A stretch of DNA of 64,000 nt from Bacillota bacterium (GCA_023435745.1 JAEZMD010000001.1:62001-126000); one strand, 5' to 3'; counted from the first letter of the stretch, positions 26,821 to 35,340 are shown. The notes: generated by a model not told the origin, from the letters alone. A program made the numbers and translations.

Positions 26821-27168
26821 ATGAAATTAAGTGAAATTATTAAGGTTCTCAATGCAGAACTATTATCCGGTGACAATATGGACATGGAGATTATATCCGC
26901 CTGCGGCTCCGATCTGATGAGCGATGTCATGGCTTATGTAAAGGAAAATGTATTGCTGCTGACAGGGCTGGTCAGTCCACAGGTCATTCGTACCGCTGAA
27001 ATGATGGATATAAAAGCTGTCGTATTTGTCAGGGGTAAGACTCCGGGGGAGAATATACTAAGCCTGGCAGCAGAGAAAAACATCGCGGTTATGACCACCT
27101 GCAATCCAATGTTCATTGCCTGTGGGAAGCTATATGAAGCCGGTTTAACTGGAAAGGGTGTTTGGTAG
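26821..27168 (+). CDS. DRTGG-domain protein, sensory hydrogenase operon
   Basis: This 115-residue DRTGG-like protein consists of one small alpha/beta domain of the kind found beside CBS domains and, as a stand-alone protein, in clostridial sensory-hydrogenase operons. Motifs include MAYVKENVLLLTGL near 40 and a VVFVRGKTP segment near 63. No catalytic residues are known for the family; ligand binding is suspected. It begins at ATG 26821 with GAAGGGG upstream and ends at a TAG that touches the GTG start of the next gene, so the two are translationally coupled. It is the first gene after the Rex-controlled promoter. Confidence 0.8.
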   Translation: MKLSEIIKVLNAELLSGDNMDMEIISACGSDLMSDVMAYVKENVLLLTGLVSPQVIRTAEMMDIKAVVFVRGKTPGENILSLAAEKNIAVMTTCNPMFIACGKLYEAGLTGKGVW

Positions 27169-27605
27169 TGGGCGACAGCTTGATGAAACTGCACTATGAC
27201 ATACCGGCACTTGATCTTAGCTGTGCAGGAGAAGCTTCAAGCAACGTAAGAAAAATGCTGGTGCAGCTTGGCATTGATCCTGTTTTGATTAAAAAGACGG
27301 CCATTTCCATGTATGAAGCCGAAATTAATGCGGTTATCCATGGGAATGGCGGGTATGCGGACGTTGAGATCGACAGCAAAAAAATCGTCGTGCGTATCAC
27401 TGATCACGGGCCAGGTATTCCCGACATTGAGCTTGCAATGCAGGCAGGCTGGTCTACAGCTTCTGATGAGGTCAGGGAGATGGGGTTTGGAGCAGGCATG
27501 GGTCTTCCGAATATTAAAAGATACTCGGACAAGCTTGATATTGAGACCACCATTGGGAAAGGCACGACAGTTACGATCACGGTGGGATTGGGAAGTATGG
27601 ACTGA
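27168..27605 (+). CDS. RsbW-like anti-sigma/serine kinase-type ATPase
   Basis: This small GHKL ATPase of the anti-sigma-factor kinase type has 145 residues. The N-box EAEINAVIHG (about 45-54), G1 box DHGPGIPD (about 76-83) and G2 region GFGAGMGLPNIKR (about 102-114) are complete, so ATP binding is expected. I chose GTG 27168, since GGAAAGGGTG lies 7 bases before it and the start overlaps the preceding stop (TAGTG). No sigma factor or STAS-type antagonist is encoded nearby, so the usual partner-switch partners are missing. Its place between a DRTGG protein and the sensory hydrogenase suggests it relays a redox signal; that is inference. Confidence 0.82.
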   Translation: MGDSLMKLHYDIPALDLSCAGEASSNVRKMLVQLGIDPVLIKKTAISMYEAEINAVIHGNGGYADVEIDSKKIVVRITDHGPGIPDIELAMQAGWSTASDEVREMGFGAGMGLPNIKRYSDKLDIETTIGKGTTVTITVGLGSMD

Positions 27606-27650
27606 AGTGCGATACGGAAAATGTTGACATCAGCCTGAAGAGGTGAGGGT

Positions 27651-29018
27651 ATGGGGATTTATTTTCATTCTGTAACACTTGATGAAGAAAAATGCAGGGG
27701 GTGTACAAACTGTATTAAAAGGTGCCCCACAGAAGCGATCCGGGTCAGAGAAGGTAAAGCCCGCATTATCAATGAGCGTTGTATTGACTGCGGCGAGTGT
27801 ATCCGGATCTGTCCCTACCATGCAAAAAAAGCTATTACAGATGATTTCTCCTGTACACGGCAATTCAAATACAGGATTGCAATACCTGCCCCAACATTAT
27901 ATGGGCAGTTTAAACCGGAGTATAGCAGGAACAGGCTATTGAACGCATTGAAGTCGATTGGCTTTGATGATGTATATGAAGTGGCCAGAGCAGCGGAATT
28001 CGTCACGGAAGCCACAAAAAAACTTATGAATGATCAAAAGCAAATTAAAAAGCCATTGATATCTTCAGCCTGTCCGGCGGTTGTCAGACTGATCCAGGTC
28101 CGCTTCCCAAATTTGATAGACCAATTGGTCAAGCTGGAATCTCCCATGGAGGTGGCGGCGAAAATCGCAAAAAAGAAGACTGCCGAGCAAAAAGGGATAA
28201 ACCCGGCAGACATAGGAGTTTTTTTCATCACACCATGCGCGGCCAAGGCTACCAGCGTAAAAGCGCCTTACGAAAGTAAGAAATCCTCGGTCGATGGTGT
28301 GATTTCCATCAAAGATATTTATATAAAGATGCTTGCCGGAATGGACAGGGTCAGTGATTCCGAGCAGTTGGAACAGGCCGGATTTGAAGGGATCAGGTGG
28401 GCCAACTCGGGCGGAGAGGGGCTTGCGATAGGCACAGACAGATTTCTGGCCGTGGATGGAATCCATAATGTCATTATGATCCTTGAAGCAGTGGAGAATG
28501 ATAAAATCGAGAATATCGATTTTATCGAAGCGCTGTCCTGCACCGGCGGATGTCTGGGCGGGCCGCTGACCATAGAGAATGTATATGTCGCAAAGACAAG
28601 GATCAAAAAACATGTGGATGATGCAAAAGCAATTGACAAAAGCATGACGCAGCAGGATACCTATGACGAGAACATGGTCTGGACAGAAGAGATCGCTTAT
28701 AAGCCCATAATGAAGCTGGATGATGACTTCGGAAAAGCAATGAAAAAGCTGGAGGATCTGGAGAAAATCAATGACGGTTTGCCGGGGCTCGATTGCGGCG
28801 CCTGCGGGGCGCCAAGCTGTCATGCGCTTGCAGAGGATATTGTAAGAGGGATGTCGCAGGAAGCTGATTGTATTTTCAAGCTCCGTGAAAAAGTACGCGA
28901 TTTGTCCGAGCAGATGAAAGATATGGAAAACATGACGCCCTCTGCGACGGATGAGAAAAATGGCGGGACAGCGGTAGAGAAAATGGGGGACAGTATAAAA
29001 GAAAAGAGCGGGACATAG
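27651..29018 (+). CDS. putative sensory [FeFe]-hydrogenase-like protein
   Basis: This is a hydrogenase-fold protein probably used to sense H2 or redox state. It has 455 residues: two [4Fe-4S] ferredoxin motifs (CRGCTNCIKRCP near 14, CIDCGECIRICP near 44), an H-cluster-type domain (about 75-330), and a C-terminal [4Fe-4S] motif (LDCGACGAPSCHALAED, about 382-398) followed by a charged coiled segment. The H-cluster motifs deviate from the catalytic subunits at 22049 and 33586: L1 is SSACPAVV (Ala140, Cys141, no Trp), L2 is TPCAAKA (Cys196), and L3 is SCTGGCLGG (Cys297, Cys301). The cluster-binding cysteines are kept but the outer shell is changed, as in group C/D sensory hydrogenases. AGAGGTGAGG precedes ATG 27651. 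It is not associated with a flavoprotein gene. Confidence 0.87.
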   Translation: MGIYFHSVTLDEEKCRGCTNCIKRCPTEAIRVREGKARIINERCIDCGECIRICPYHAKKAITDDFSCTRQFKYRIAIPAPTLYGQFKPEYSRNRLLNALKSIGFDDVYEVARAAEFVTEATKKLMNDQKQIKKPLISSACPAVVRLIQVRFPNLIDQLVKLESPMEVAAKIAKKKTAEQKGINPADIGVFFITPCAAKATSVKAPYESKKSSVDGVISIKDIYIKMLAGMDRVSDSEQLEQAGFEGIRWANSGGEGLAIGTDRFLAVDGIHNVIMILEAVENDKIENIDFIEALSCTGGCLGGPLTIENVYVAKTRIKKHVDDAKAIDKSMTQQDTYDENMVWTEEIAYKPIMKLDDDFGKAMKKLEDLEKINDGLPGLDCGACGAPSCHALAEDIVRGMSQEADCIFKLREKVRDLSEQMKDMENMTPSATDEKNGGTAVEKMGDSIKEKSGT

Positions 29019-29031
29019 GAGGAAGCAAAAT

Positions 29032-29364
29032 ATGCTCGTGTCGGAATGGGCTAAAAAGCTTGGCGGAGAAGTATTGACCGGAGAGATAGAAAAGGACATT
29101 GAGGTAACAGGGATCTATTGCGGGGATCTGCTCAGCTGGGTCATGTCGCATGCTTCAAGGGGCTCTGCATGGATAACGGTTCATACGCATTTGAATATTA
29201 TTGCGGTAGCGTCCCTCACAGAGCTTTCCTGCATTATCATACCGGAAAGCATTGAGGTGGATGAGCCTACCATCCGCAAGGCAATCGATGAAGATGTTAT
29301 CATTATACGCTCAGAGCTAAGCACCTATAGGATATGCTGTATTGCGCACGAGTGCGGTATTTGA
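29032..29364 (+). CDS. second DRTGG-like small protein
   Basis: This 110-residue protein of the same general fold as the one at 26821-27168 has the stretch LLSWVMSHASRGSAWITVHTH near residue 28 and a SLTELSCIIIPES segment near 60. It begins with AGGAGG before ATG 29032, 13 bp after the sensory hydrogenase stop. Having two diverged copies in one operon, flanking the kinase and hydrogenase, suggests they pair or compete for a ligand. No function is demonstrated for either. Confidence 0.75.
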   Translation: MLVSEWAKKLGGEVLTGEIEKDIEVTGIYCGDLLSWVMSHASRGSAWITVHTHLNIIAVASLTELSCIIIPESIEVDEPTIRKAIDEDVIIIRSELSTYRICCIAHECGI

Positions 29365-29397
29365 CTGCGAACCGCGGACAGCCGTTGGAGAGTTGAT

Positions 29398-30114
29398 ATG
29401 AAGTACGCTGTGGACCTGCACATTCATTCGGCACTTTCACCTTGTGCAGACAATGACATGACGCCGAATAACATCGTGAACATGGCTATTCTTAAAGGTC
29501 TTGATGCTATTGCCGTTACAGATCATAATACCGGCGGCAATCTCGAAGCCGTCAGCCTTTGCGCCCGTAAAAGCGGGCTTGTTTTTATTCCAGGAATGGA
29601 AGTGGAATCCTGTGAAGAGGTGCACCTGATCTGCCTTCTGCCCGACCTTAATAGTGCATGGATGCTGCAGGAGAAAGTCAGCAAGGCACTCCCGGTCATT
29701 GCGAACAGGACAGATATTTTTGGAAGACAATATTTCATGGATGAAAATGACCAGATCACCGGAGAAGAGGATCGGCTGCTCATCAATGCCACGTCGCTGA
29801 CTGCGGATGACATTTTTTCATTGGTCAGAGGTCTGGGTGGCGCAGTAATTCCTGCCCATGTGGACAGGCCTGCCAACAGCATGCTCTCCAATCTGGGATG
29901 GATACCGCAAGAACTTGACATAAAGTACCTTGAGTTGTCAGGAAAATGTGACAAATATGCTTATAAAACAGCCCATCCCGAACTGGACGGCTATCAGCTG
30001 ATCAAGTCCTCCGATGCACACAAGCTCGGGGATATTATGGAGAGGGAAAGCCTGCTTGAAATTTCAAAGGCAGGAGAATTGAGGCCGCAGGATATTATCC
30101 GTCTTTTTAGATGA
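29398..30114 (+). CDS. PHP-domain metal-dependent phosphoesterase
   Basis: This is a PHP-type phosphoesterase. It has 238 residues; the metal-binding motifs are visible: DLHIHS (residues 6-11), TDHNTGG near 41, GMEVES near 63, AHVDRP near 156, and SSDAHKLGD near 204. It recurs as the last gene of clostridial sensory-hydrogenase operons. The substrate is unknown (PHP enzymes act on nucleotides or phosphoproteins), so a role in resetting the kinase signal is a guess. It begins at ATG 29398 with GGAG upstream, 33 bp after the DRTGG-like gene. No clear terminator follows; the next promoter starts 67 bp downstream. Confidence 0.88.
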   Translation: MKYAVDLHIHSALSPCADNDMTPNNIVNMAILKGLDAIAVTDHNTGGNLEAVSLCARKSGLVFIPGMEVESCEEVHLICLLPDLNSAWMLQEKVSKALPVIANRTDIFGRQYFMDENDQITGEEDRLLINATSLTADDIFSLVRGLGGAVIPAHVDRPANSMLSNLGWIPQELDIKYLELSGKCDKYAYKTAHPELDGYQLIKSSDAHKLGDIMERESLLEISKAGELRPQDIIRLFR

Positions 30115-30181
30115 ACCGTTAATTTGTATAATGTATACAAACACAAAATATTATAATTGCATAAATTATTGATTTATCGTC

Positions 30182-30210
30182 TTGTATTAAAACGAATATT
30201 TTGTTATACT
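30182..30210 (+). promoter_or_regulatory. promoter of hydrogenase operon 2
   Basis: TTGTAT (30182-30187), 17-bp spacer, TATACT (30205-30210). Confidence 0.65.
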
Positions 30211-30223
30211 ATTTACGGTTTGA

Positions 30224-30241
30224 TTGTTAAATTGTTAACGA
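30224..30241. promoter_or_regulatory. Rex-type operator, hydrogenase operon 2
   Basis: TTGTTAAATTGTTAACGA fits TTGTTAAnnnnTTAACAA at 13 of 14 defined positions, starting 13 bp after the -10 hexamer and ending 30 bp before the hydC start codon. Confidence 0.75.
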
Positions 30242-30271
30242 AACATAATTGTGGACTGGGGGGTCAAAAAA

Positions 30272-30760
30272 ATGAGCACGAACTGCTGTGGGTGCGTAGA
30301 TGAAAAAGAGCGCAAATTGCAGGAAATCATTGAAAAGTACAAAGATACCAAGGGCGCGTTGATACCCGTGCTGCATGAGGCGCAGGACGTATACGGATAT
30401 CTTCCCATGGGCGTTCAAAAACAAATATCTCAGGGATTGAATGTTCCGCTCTCTGAAGTTTACGGCGTAGTTACATTCTACACCCAGTTTTATCTTAAGC
30501 CGAAAGGAAAATTTAAGATTAGCACCTGTATGGGAACTGCATGCTATGTAAAAGGTTCAAATCTGATACTTGACAAGCTGCAGGAAAAACTCGGAATCAG
30601 TGTAGGGGACTGCACGGACGACGGAAAATTTTCGCTGGACGCCTGCCGTTGTATAGGCGCCTGCGGACTTGCACCCGTTATCATGATTAATGATGATGTT
30701 TACGGCAGACTTAACCCTGAGGACATTGAAAAAATTCTGGAAAAATATAAGGATCTGTAA
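30272..30760 (+). CDS. hydC: NuoE/HydC-like [2Fe-2S] subunit of hydrogenase complex 2
   Basis: This is the small [2Fe-2S] subunit of the second trimeric hydrogenase. It has 162 residues with the ligand set CMGTAC (about 88-93) and CRCIGACG (about 128-135), and the GVVTFYTQFY signature. I chose ATG 30272, preceded by a G-rich site (GGGGGG ending 8 bases upstream), over GTG 30251, which would place the ribosome site inside the gene. The N-terminus carries NCCGC, a Cys cluster absent from most homologues. It is the first gene of the operon hydC, kinase-like ATPase, Fd-like, hydB, hydA. Confidence 0.94.
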   Translation: MSTNCCGCVDEKERKLQEIIEKYKDTKGALIPVLHEAQDVYGYLPMGVQKQISQGLNVPLSEVYGVVTFYTQFYLKPKGKFKISTCMGTACYVKGSNLILDKLQEKLGISVGDCTDDGKFSLDACRCIGACGLAPVIMINDDVYGRLNPEDIEKILEKYKDL

Positions 30761-30796
30761 AGGATCGTTTTTTATGCTGTGTGGAGGAGTACGGAT

Positions 30797-31363
30797 TTGA
30801 GGGATATATCACTGCACGTGCTTGATATCATGCAGAATTCGACAGCGGCGCAAGCAAGCAGGATCAGGGTCATTGCAGCCGTTGAGGCAGCAGCAGGGAT
30901 GCTGAAGCTTGTCATTGAGGACAATGGCTGCGGGATGGACAGCGATCTGCTCGCGGCAGTAACAGATCCGTTTACGACGACCAGGACTACCAGGAAGGTC
31001 GGGCTCGGGATTCCAATGTTCAAGGCATCGGCAGAGCAGTCGGGCGGCAGTTTCACCATTACATCGCAAAAGGGCGCTGGAACGGTGGTGACAGCCAGAT
31101 TCGGGATCGATCATATTGACAGGCCAGTCCTGGGAGACCTGGCGGGAGTCATAACAGATATGGCGGCAGCAAACCCAACAGTGGAAATTATTCTGCAGCT
31201 TGAAAACGCAGAAAGGCAATTTGTTTTTAATTCCGGCGAAGTCAGAAAAACCCTTGGAGAAGTTCCGTTATCGGAGTTTGAAGTGGTCAGGTGGCTTCGT
31301 GAATATATTTATGAAGGACTAAAAGAAATATTCGGAGGTGTATTAAGTGAAATCGTTAGCTGA
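30797..31363 (+). CDS. HATPase-domain protein of hydrogenase operon 2
   Basis: This is a GHKL-type ATPase regularly encoded between hydC and hydB in clostridial hydrogenase operons. It has 188 residues from TTG 30797, chosen because GGAGG (30783-30787) is 9 bases upstream and the product then opens RDISLHVLDIMQNS, the usual start of this family; a GTG at 30779 precedes the ribosome site. The N-box LDIMQNST (about 9-16), G1 EDNGCGM near 44 and G2 GLGIPMFK near 70 are intact. There is no membrane span, dimerisation histidine or receiver domain, so it is not a classical sensor kinase. Its end overlaps the next gene by 17 bp. Confidence 0.85.
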   Translation: MRDISLHVLDIMQNSTAAQASRIRVIAAVEAAAGMLKLVIEDNGCGMDSDLLAAVTDPFTTTRTTRKVGLGIPMFKASAEQSGGSFTITSQKGAGTVVTARFGIDHIDRPVLGDLAGVITDMAAANPTVEIILQLENAERQFVFNSGEVRKTLGEVPLSEFEVVRWLREYIYEGLKEIFGGVLSEIVS

Positions 31364-31724
31364 GCTTGAAGCGATAAGAAAGAAAACCCTGGATCAGATA
31401 AAGATGAGAACGAATAAAGACGGTATCCGGATCGTTGTCGGAATGGCAACCTGCGGTATCGCAGCCGGCGCAAGGCCTGTTATGAATGCTTTTGTTGAGG
31501 AAATCGGAAAAAGGAATCTTGCCGATGTCGCGGTAACAATGACAGGATGCATTGGCGTATGCAGGCTGGAACCAATTGCAGAGGTGTTTAATGCGGACGG
31601 AACAAAGACGACCTATGTGAAGATGACGCCGGAAAAGGCTGCAAGAGTGGTTGCGGAGCATATTGTAAACGGAAGGGTATGTCAGGACCTGACAATAGGC
31701 GCTGCTGAGGAAGCGGAAAAATAG
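31347..31724 (+). CDS. thioredoxin-like [2Fe-2S] ferredoxin of hydrogenase operon 2
   Basis: This is a small electron carrier of the thioredoxin-like ferredoxin family, 125 residues. The ligand pattern is ATCGIAAGA near 35 and TGCIGVCRLEP near 70, the same family as the N-terminal domain of HydB. It is encoded in the standard place just before hydB. GGAGGTG lies before ATG 31347, inside the 3' end of the preceding gene. No equivalent stand-alone gene exists in operon 1, which also lacks the ATPase gene. Confidence 0.9.
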   Translation: MKSLAELEAIRKKTLDQIKMRTNKDGIRIVVGMATCGIAAGARPVMNAFVEEIGKRNLADVAVTMTGCIGVCRLEPIAEVFNADGTKTTYVKMTPEKAARVVAEHIVNGRVCQDLTIGAAEEAEK

Positions 31725-31765
31725 TCAGATTGAAAAATACAATGAGATTGCAGGGAGGGAGCAAA

Positions 31766-33562
31766 ATGGATTATTTCAGAGCGCATGTGCTGGTTTGCGG
31801 AGGAACGGGTTGTACATCGTCAAACTCGCAGAAGGTCAAAGATGAATTTGCTGCGCAAATAGATAAAAACAAGCTGGACAAAGAAGTAAAGATTGTCACG
31901 ACCGGTTGCTTTGGACTTTGTGCCGAAGGTCCGATCGTGGTTATGTACCCTGAAGGCGCAATGTACACCATGGTCAGGGTCGAGGATGTAAAGGAGATCG
32001 TGGAGGAGCATCTTGTCAAGGGCAGGATTGTAAAGAGACTGCTTGCAGGGAACAAAGAGGCGCATGACACAACTAAAGCACTTGAGGATGTAAGTTTTTT
32101 CAAAAATCAGGTCAGGATTGCACTGAGAAACTGCGGCGTGATCAATCCGGAAAATATTGACGAGTATATTGCCTATGATGGATATAAGGCACTGGCAAAG
32201 GCTTTAACGGAAATGAAACCGGAGGAGGTTATAGCCGAGATCAAAAAGTCCGGACTCAGAGGCAGAGGCGGCGCGGGATTTCCTACCGGGCTGAAGTGGG
32301 AGCTGACAGCGAAGGCTACGGGCGACAAGAAGTATGTTGCATGTAATGCCGACGAGGGTGATCCGGGAGCATTCATGGACAGAAGCGTACTGGAGGGCGA
32401 CCCACACAGTGTTATTGAAGCGATGATTATTGCCGGTTATGCTATTGGATCGGATCAGGGTTATATTTATATCAGAGCTGAATATCCGATCGCAGTAAAC
32501 CGGCTTCAGATAGCGATAAATCAGGCAAGGGAATACGGACTGCTTGGCAAAAACATATTCGGAACAGATTTCTGTTTTGAACTGGAGCTCAGATTGGGCG
32601 CCGGAGCTTTTGTCTGCGGTGAGGAAACTGCGCTGATTACCTCTATTGAAGGCCACAGGGGGGAGCCCGCACCAAAGCCGCCATTTCCTGCCGTTAGTGG
32701 TTTGTGGAAAAAGCCGACACTGCTCAATAATGTTGAAACCTATGCCAATATTCCAATAATTTTGAATAAAGGCGCGCAGTGGTTTTCATCAATCGGAACA
32801 GAAAAGAGCAAAGGTACAAAGGTGTTTGCTGTCGGCGGCAAGATCAATAATACAGGTCTTGTAGAAATACCGATCGGAACTACGCTCAGAGAAGTCATTT
32901 ATGATATCGGGGGCGGAATACCCGGCGGCAAGAAATTCAAGGCTGCCCAAACGGGTGGACCTTCCGGCGGCTGTATCCCCGCAAGCCATATAGATACGCC
33001 TATCGATTATGAGACGTTGAAAGAGCTTGGCTCAATGATGGGTTCCGGCGGGCTTATTGTTATGGACGAAGATAATTGTATGGTCGACATTGCCAGGTTC
33101 TTCCTCGAATTTACCGTGGACGAATCCTGCGGAAAATGCCCGCCTTGCCGGATTGGAACTAAGAGGATGCTGGAGATACTGGAAAGGATCACCGGCGGCA
33201 AGGGTGAGATGGAGGACATTGACAAGCTGGAGATCCTTGCAAAAAACATCATTTCCTCAGCGCTGTGCGGACTGGGTCAATCTGCTCCACAGCCTGTTCT
33301 GAGCACATTAAGGTATTTCAGGGACGAGTATATCGCTCATGTAAAGGACAAGAAATGCCCCGCAGGCGTCTGCAAGTCCATGATGAGCTATGTGATCGCC
33401 GCAGACCGCTGCAAGAGCTGCGGTATCTGCGCGAAGAACTGCCCTGTCGGCGCGATCAGCGGAGAGAAGAAGGTACCTTATGTAATAGATCAGGAAAAGT
33501 GTATCAAATGCGGCGTTTGTATGGAGAAATGTCCGTTCAAGGCTATATTCAAGAATGCGTAA
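31766..33562 (+). CDS. hydB: HydB/NuoF-like FMN and Fe-S subunit of hydrogenase complex 2
   Basis: This is the NADH-binding flavoprotein of the classical trimeric, electron-bifurcating type [FeFe]-hydrogenase. It has 598 residues from ATG 31766 (AGGGAGG upstream): a thioredoxin-like [2Fe-2S] domain (CGGTGCTSS ... TTGCFGLC, about 8-60), the NuoF core (GLRGRGGAGFPTG near 168, NADEGDPGAFMDR near 195), the [4Fe-4S] site SCGKCPPCRIGTKRML near 455, and a C-terminal 2[4Fe-4S] ferredoxin (CKSCGICAKNCP near 549, CIKCGVCMEKCP near 578). It aligns along its first 540 residues with the fusion at 18877-22047 but keeps the ferredoxin tail that the fusion has replaced. Confidence 0.95.
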   Translation: MDYFRAHVLVCGGTGCTSSNSQKVKDEFAAQIDKNKLDKEVKIVTTGCFGLCAEGPIVVMYPEGAMYTMVRVEDVKEIVEEHLVKGRIVKRLLAGNKEAHDTTKALEDVSFFKNQVRIALRNCGVINPENIDEYIAYDGYKALAKALTEMKPEEVIAEIKKSGLRGRGGAGFPTGLKWELTAKATGDKKYVACNADEGDPGAFMDRSVLEGDPHSVIEAMIIAGYAIGSDQGYIYIRAEYPIAVNRLQIAINQAREYGLLGKNIFGTDFCFELELRLGAGAFVCGEETALITSIEGHRGEPAPKPPFPAVSGLWKKPTLLNNVETYANIPIILNKGAQWFSSIGTEKSKGTKVFAVGGKINNTGLVEIPIGTTLREVIYDIGGGIPGGKKFKAAQTGGPSGGCIPASHIDTPIDYETLKELGSMMGSGGLIVMDEDNCMVDIARFFLEFTVDESCGKCPPCRIGTKRMLEILERITGGKGEMEDIDKLEILAKNIISSALCGLGQSAPQPVLSTLRYFRDEYIAHVKDKKCPAGVCKSMMSYVIAADRCKSCGICAKNCPVGAISGEKKVPYVIDQEKCIKCGVCMEKCPFKAIFKNA

Positions 33563-33585
33563 ATTGAGGAAGGGAGTGTAAGGTT

Positions 33586-35337
33586 ATGGAAATGGTCAAT
33601 ATTACAATTGATACGCGAAAAATTCAGGTTCCAAAGGACTATACTGTTTTAGAAGCGGCACGTTATGCCAATATTGATATACCGACGCTTTGCTTTCTGA
33701 AGGACATCAACGAAATCGGCGCATGCAGAATGTGCGTAGTTGAGATCAAGGGAGCAAGAAGTCTTCAGGCAGCATGTGTTTATCCGGTATCCGAGGGGTT
33801 AGAAATCTTTACTCAGACACCGAGGGTCAGAGAGTCCAGAAAAGTCACACTTGAGCTCATACTGTCGAATCACGACAAAAAATGCCTCACCTGCGTAAGG
33901 AGCAGATCCTGCGAATTGCAGAAGCTGGCTGAGGAGCTCAACATCAAGGATGTCCGCTTTGAAGGGGAAACGATCCCGCATCCCATCGATCAGCTTTCTC
34001 CCTCTATTGTCAGGGATCCTAACAAATGTGTGCTTTGCAGACGCTGTGTGAACATGTGTAAAAACGTACAGAAGGTAGCCGTGATCGACACCAACGAGAG
34101 AGGCTTCAAGACTATAGTCGGATCAGCCTTCGACATGCCTCTGGCAGAGGTGCCATGCATCAACTGCGGACAGTGTATAACAGTATGTCCTGTTGGCGCT
34201 CTGAGAGAAAAGGATGATACGGATATTGTCTGGCAGGCTCTTGCAAATCCGGAGCTTCACGTAGTTGTTCAGACTGCTCCGGCAGTCAGAGTTGCACTGG
34301 GCGAAGAGTTCGGAATGCCTATCGGCTCGAGGGTTACCAGCAATATGATCGCGTCACTGAGACGTCTTGGCTTCAAGAAGGTCTTTGATACCGATACAGC
34401 GGCTGATCTCACCATCATGGAGGAAGTCACCGAGCTTGTAAACAGGATTAAAAACGGCGGCAAGCTGCCGGTGATCACATCCTGCAGCCCAGGCTGGATC
34501 AAGTTCTGCGAGCATAATTATCCGGAGTTCCTTGACAATCTTTCCAGCTGCAAGTCGCCTCATGAAATGTTCGGAGCGGTGCTGAAGTCATATTATGCCG
34601 AAAAGATGGGTATTGACCCTGCAAAGATATTTGTTGTATCAATTATGCCGTGTACCGCCAAGAAATTTGAGGCAAAACGTCCTGAATTGTCTTCAACGGG
34701 CTATCCTGATGTGGATGTTGTCCTGACAACCAGAGAGCTGGCCAGGATGATCAGAGAAGCAGGTATCGACTTCACGGATCTTCCAGAGAGACATTTTGAC
34801 GACCCTATGGGCGAGGCATCCGGCGCCGCAGTTATATTCGGAGCAACCGGCGGCGTTATGGAGGCGGCTTTGAGGTATCTGGTGGAGCTGCTGGAGGGCA
34901 AACCGCTTGAGAAGGTCGAGTTTGAAGCGGTCAGAGGTGTGGACGGAGTGAAGGAGGCAACCCTTGAAGTGGCCGGCATGACGGTCAGAGCGGCTGTGGC
35001 CCATGGCACAGGCAATGCGAGAAAGCTTCTGGATAAGATGAAGAGCGGCGAAGCTCAGTATCACTTCGTAGAAGTCATGGCCTGCCCCGGCGGTTGTGTA
35101 AACGGCGGAGGACAGCCCATCCAGCCTTCACAGGTCAGAAGCTGGATTGATCTTCGGTCAGAAAGAGCGAAGGCAATCTATGAAGAGGATGAAAGCCTGC
35201 CAATGAGAAAATCGCAGGATAACCCATATGTGAAGAAGCTGTATGACGAGTATTTTGAGCATCCGGGAAGCCACAAGGCTCATGAATTGCTTCACACGCA
35301 TTATACGCCAAGAGAAAATTATCCGGAGAAATTATAA
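33586..35337 (+). CDS. hydA: [FeFe]-hydrogenase catalytic subunit, complex 2
   Basis: This is the H2-forming subunit of complex 2. It has 583 residues with the same domain order as the complex 1 subunit: [2Fe-2S] domain (CFLKDI...CRMC), CLTCVRSRSCE, two [4Fe-4S] motifs (CVLCRRCVNMC, CINCGQCITVCP), and an H-cluster domain with L1 TSCSPGW (Cys300), L2 MPCTAKK (Cys356) and L3 EVMACPGGCVNGGGQP (Cys500, Cys504). ATG 33586 follows a GGGAG site. It is the last gene of the operon; 16 bp after the stop a dispersed-repeat hairpin begins, which may serve as terminator for this operon and for the convergent minus-strand genes. Confidence 0.96.
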   Translation: MEMVNITIDTRKIQVPKDYTVLEAARYANIDIPTLCFLKDINEIGACRMCVVEIKGARSLQAACVYPVSEGLEIFTQTPRVRESRKVTLELILSNHDKKCLTCVRSRSCELQKLAEELNIKDVRFEGETIPHPIDQLSPSIVRDPNKCVLCRRCVNMCKNVQKVAVIDTNERGFKTIVGSAFDMPLAEVPCINCGQCITVCPVGALREKDDTDIVWQALANPELHVVVQTAPAVRVALGEEFGMPIGSRVTSNMIASLRRLGFKKVFDTDTAADLTIMEEVTELVNRIKNGGKLPVITSCSPGWIKFCEHNYPEFLDNLSSCKSPHEMFGAVLKSYYAEKMGIDPAKIFVVSIMPCTAKKFEAKRPELSSTGYPDVDVVLTTRELARMIREAGIDFTDLPERHFDDPMGEASGAAVIFGATGGVMEAALRYLVELLEGKPLEKVEFEAVRGVDGVKEATLEVAGMTVRAAVAHGTGNARKLLDKMKSGEAQYHFVEVMACPGGCVNGGGQPIQPSQVRSWIDLRSERAKAIYEEDESLPMRKSQDNPYVKKLYDEYFEHPGSHKAHELLHTHYTPRENYPEKL

Positions 35338-35340
35338 TAC

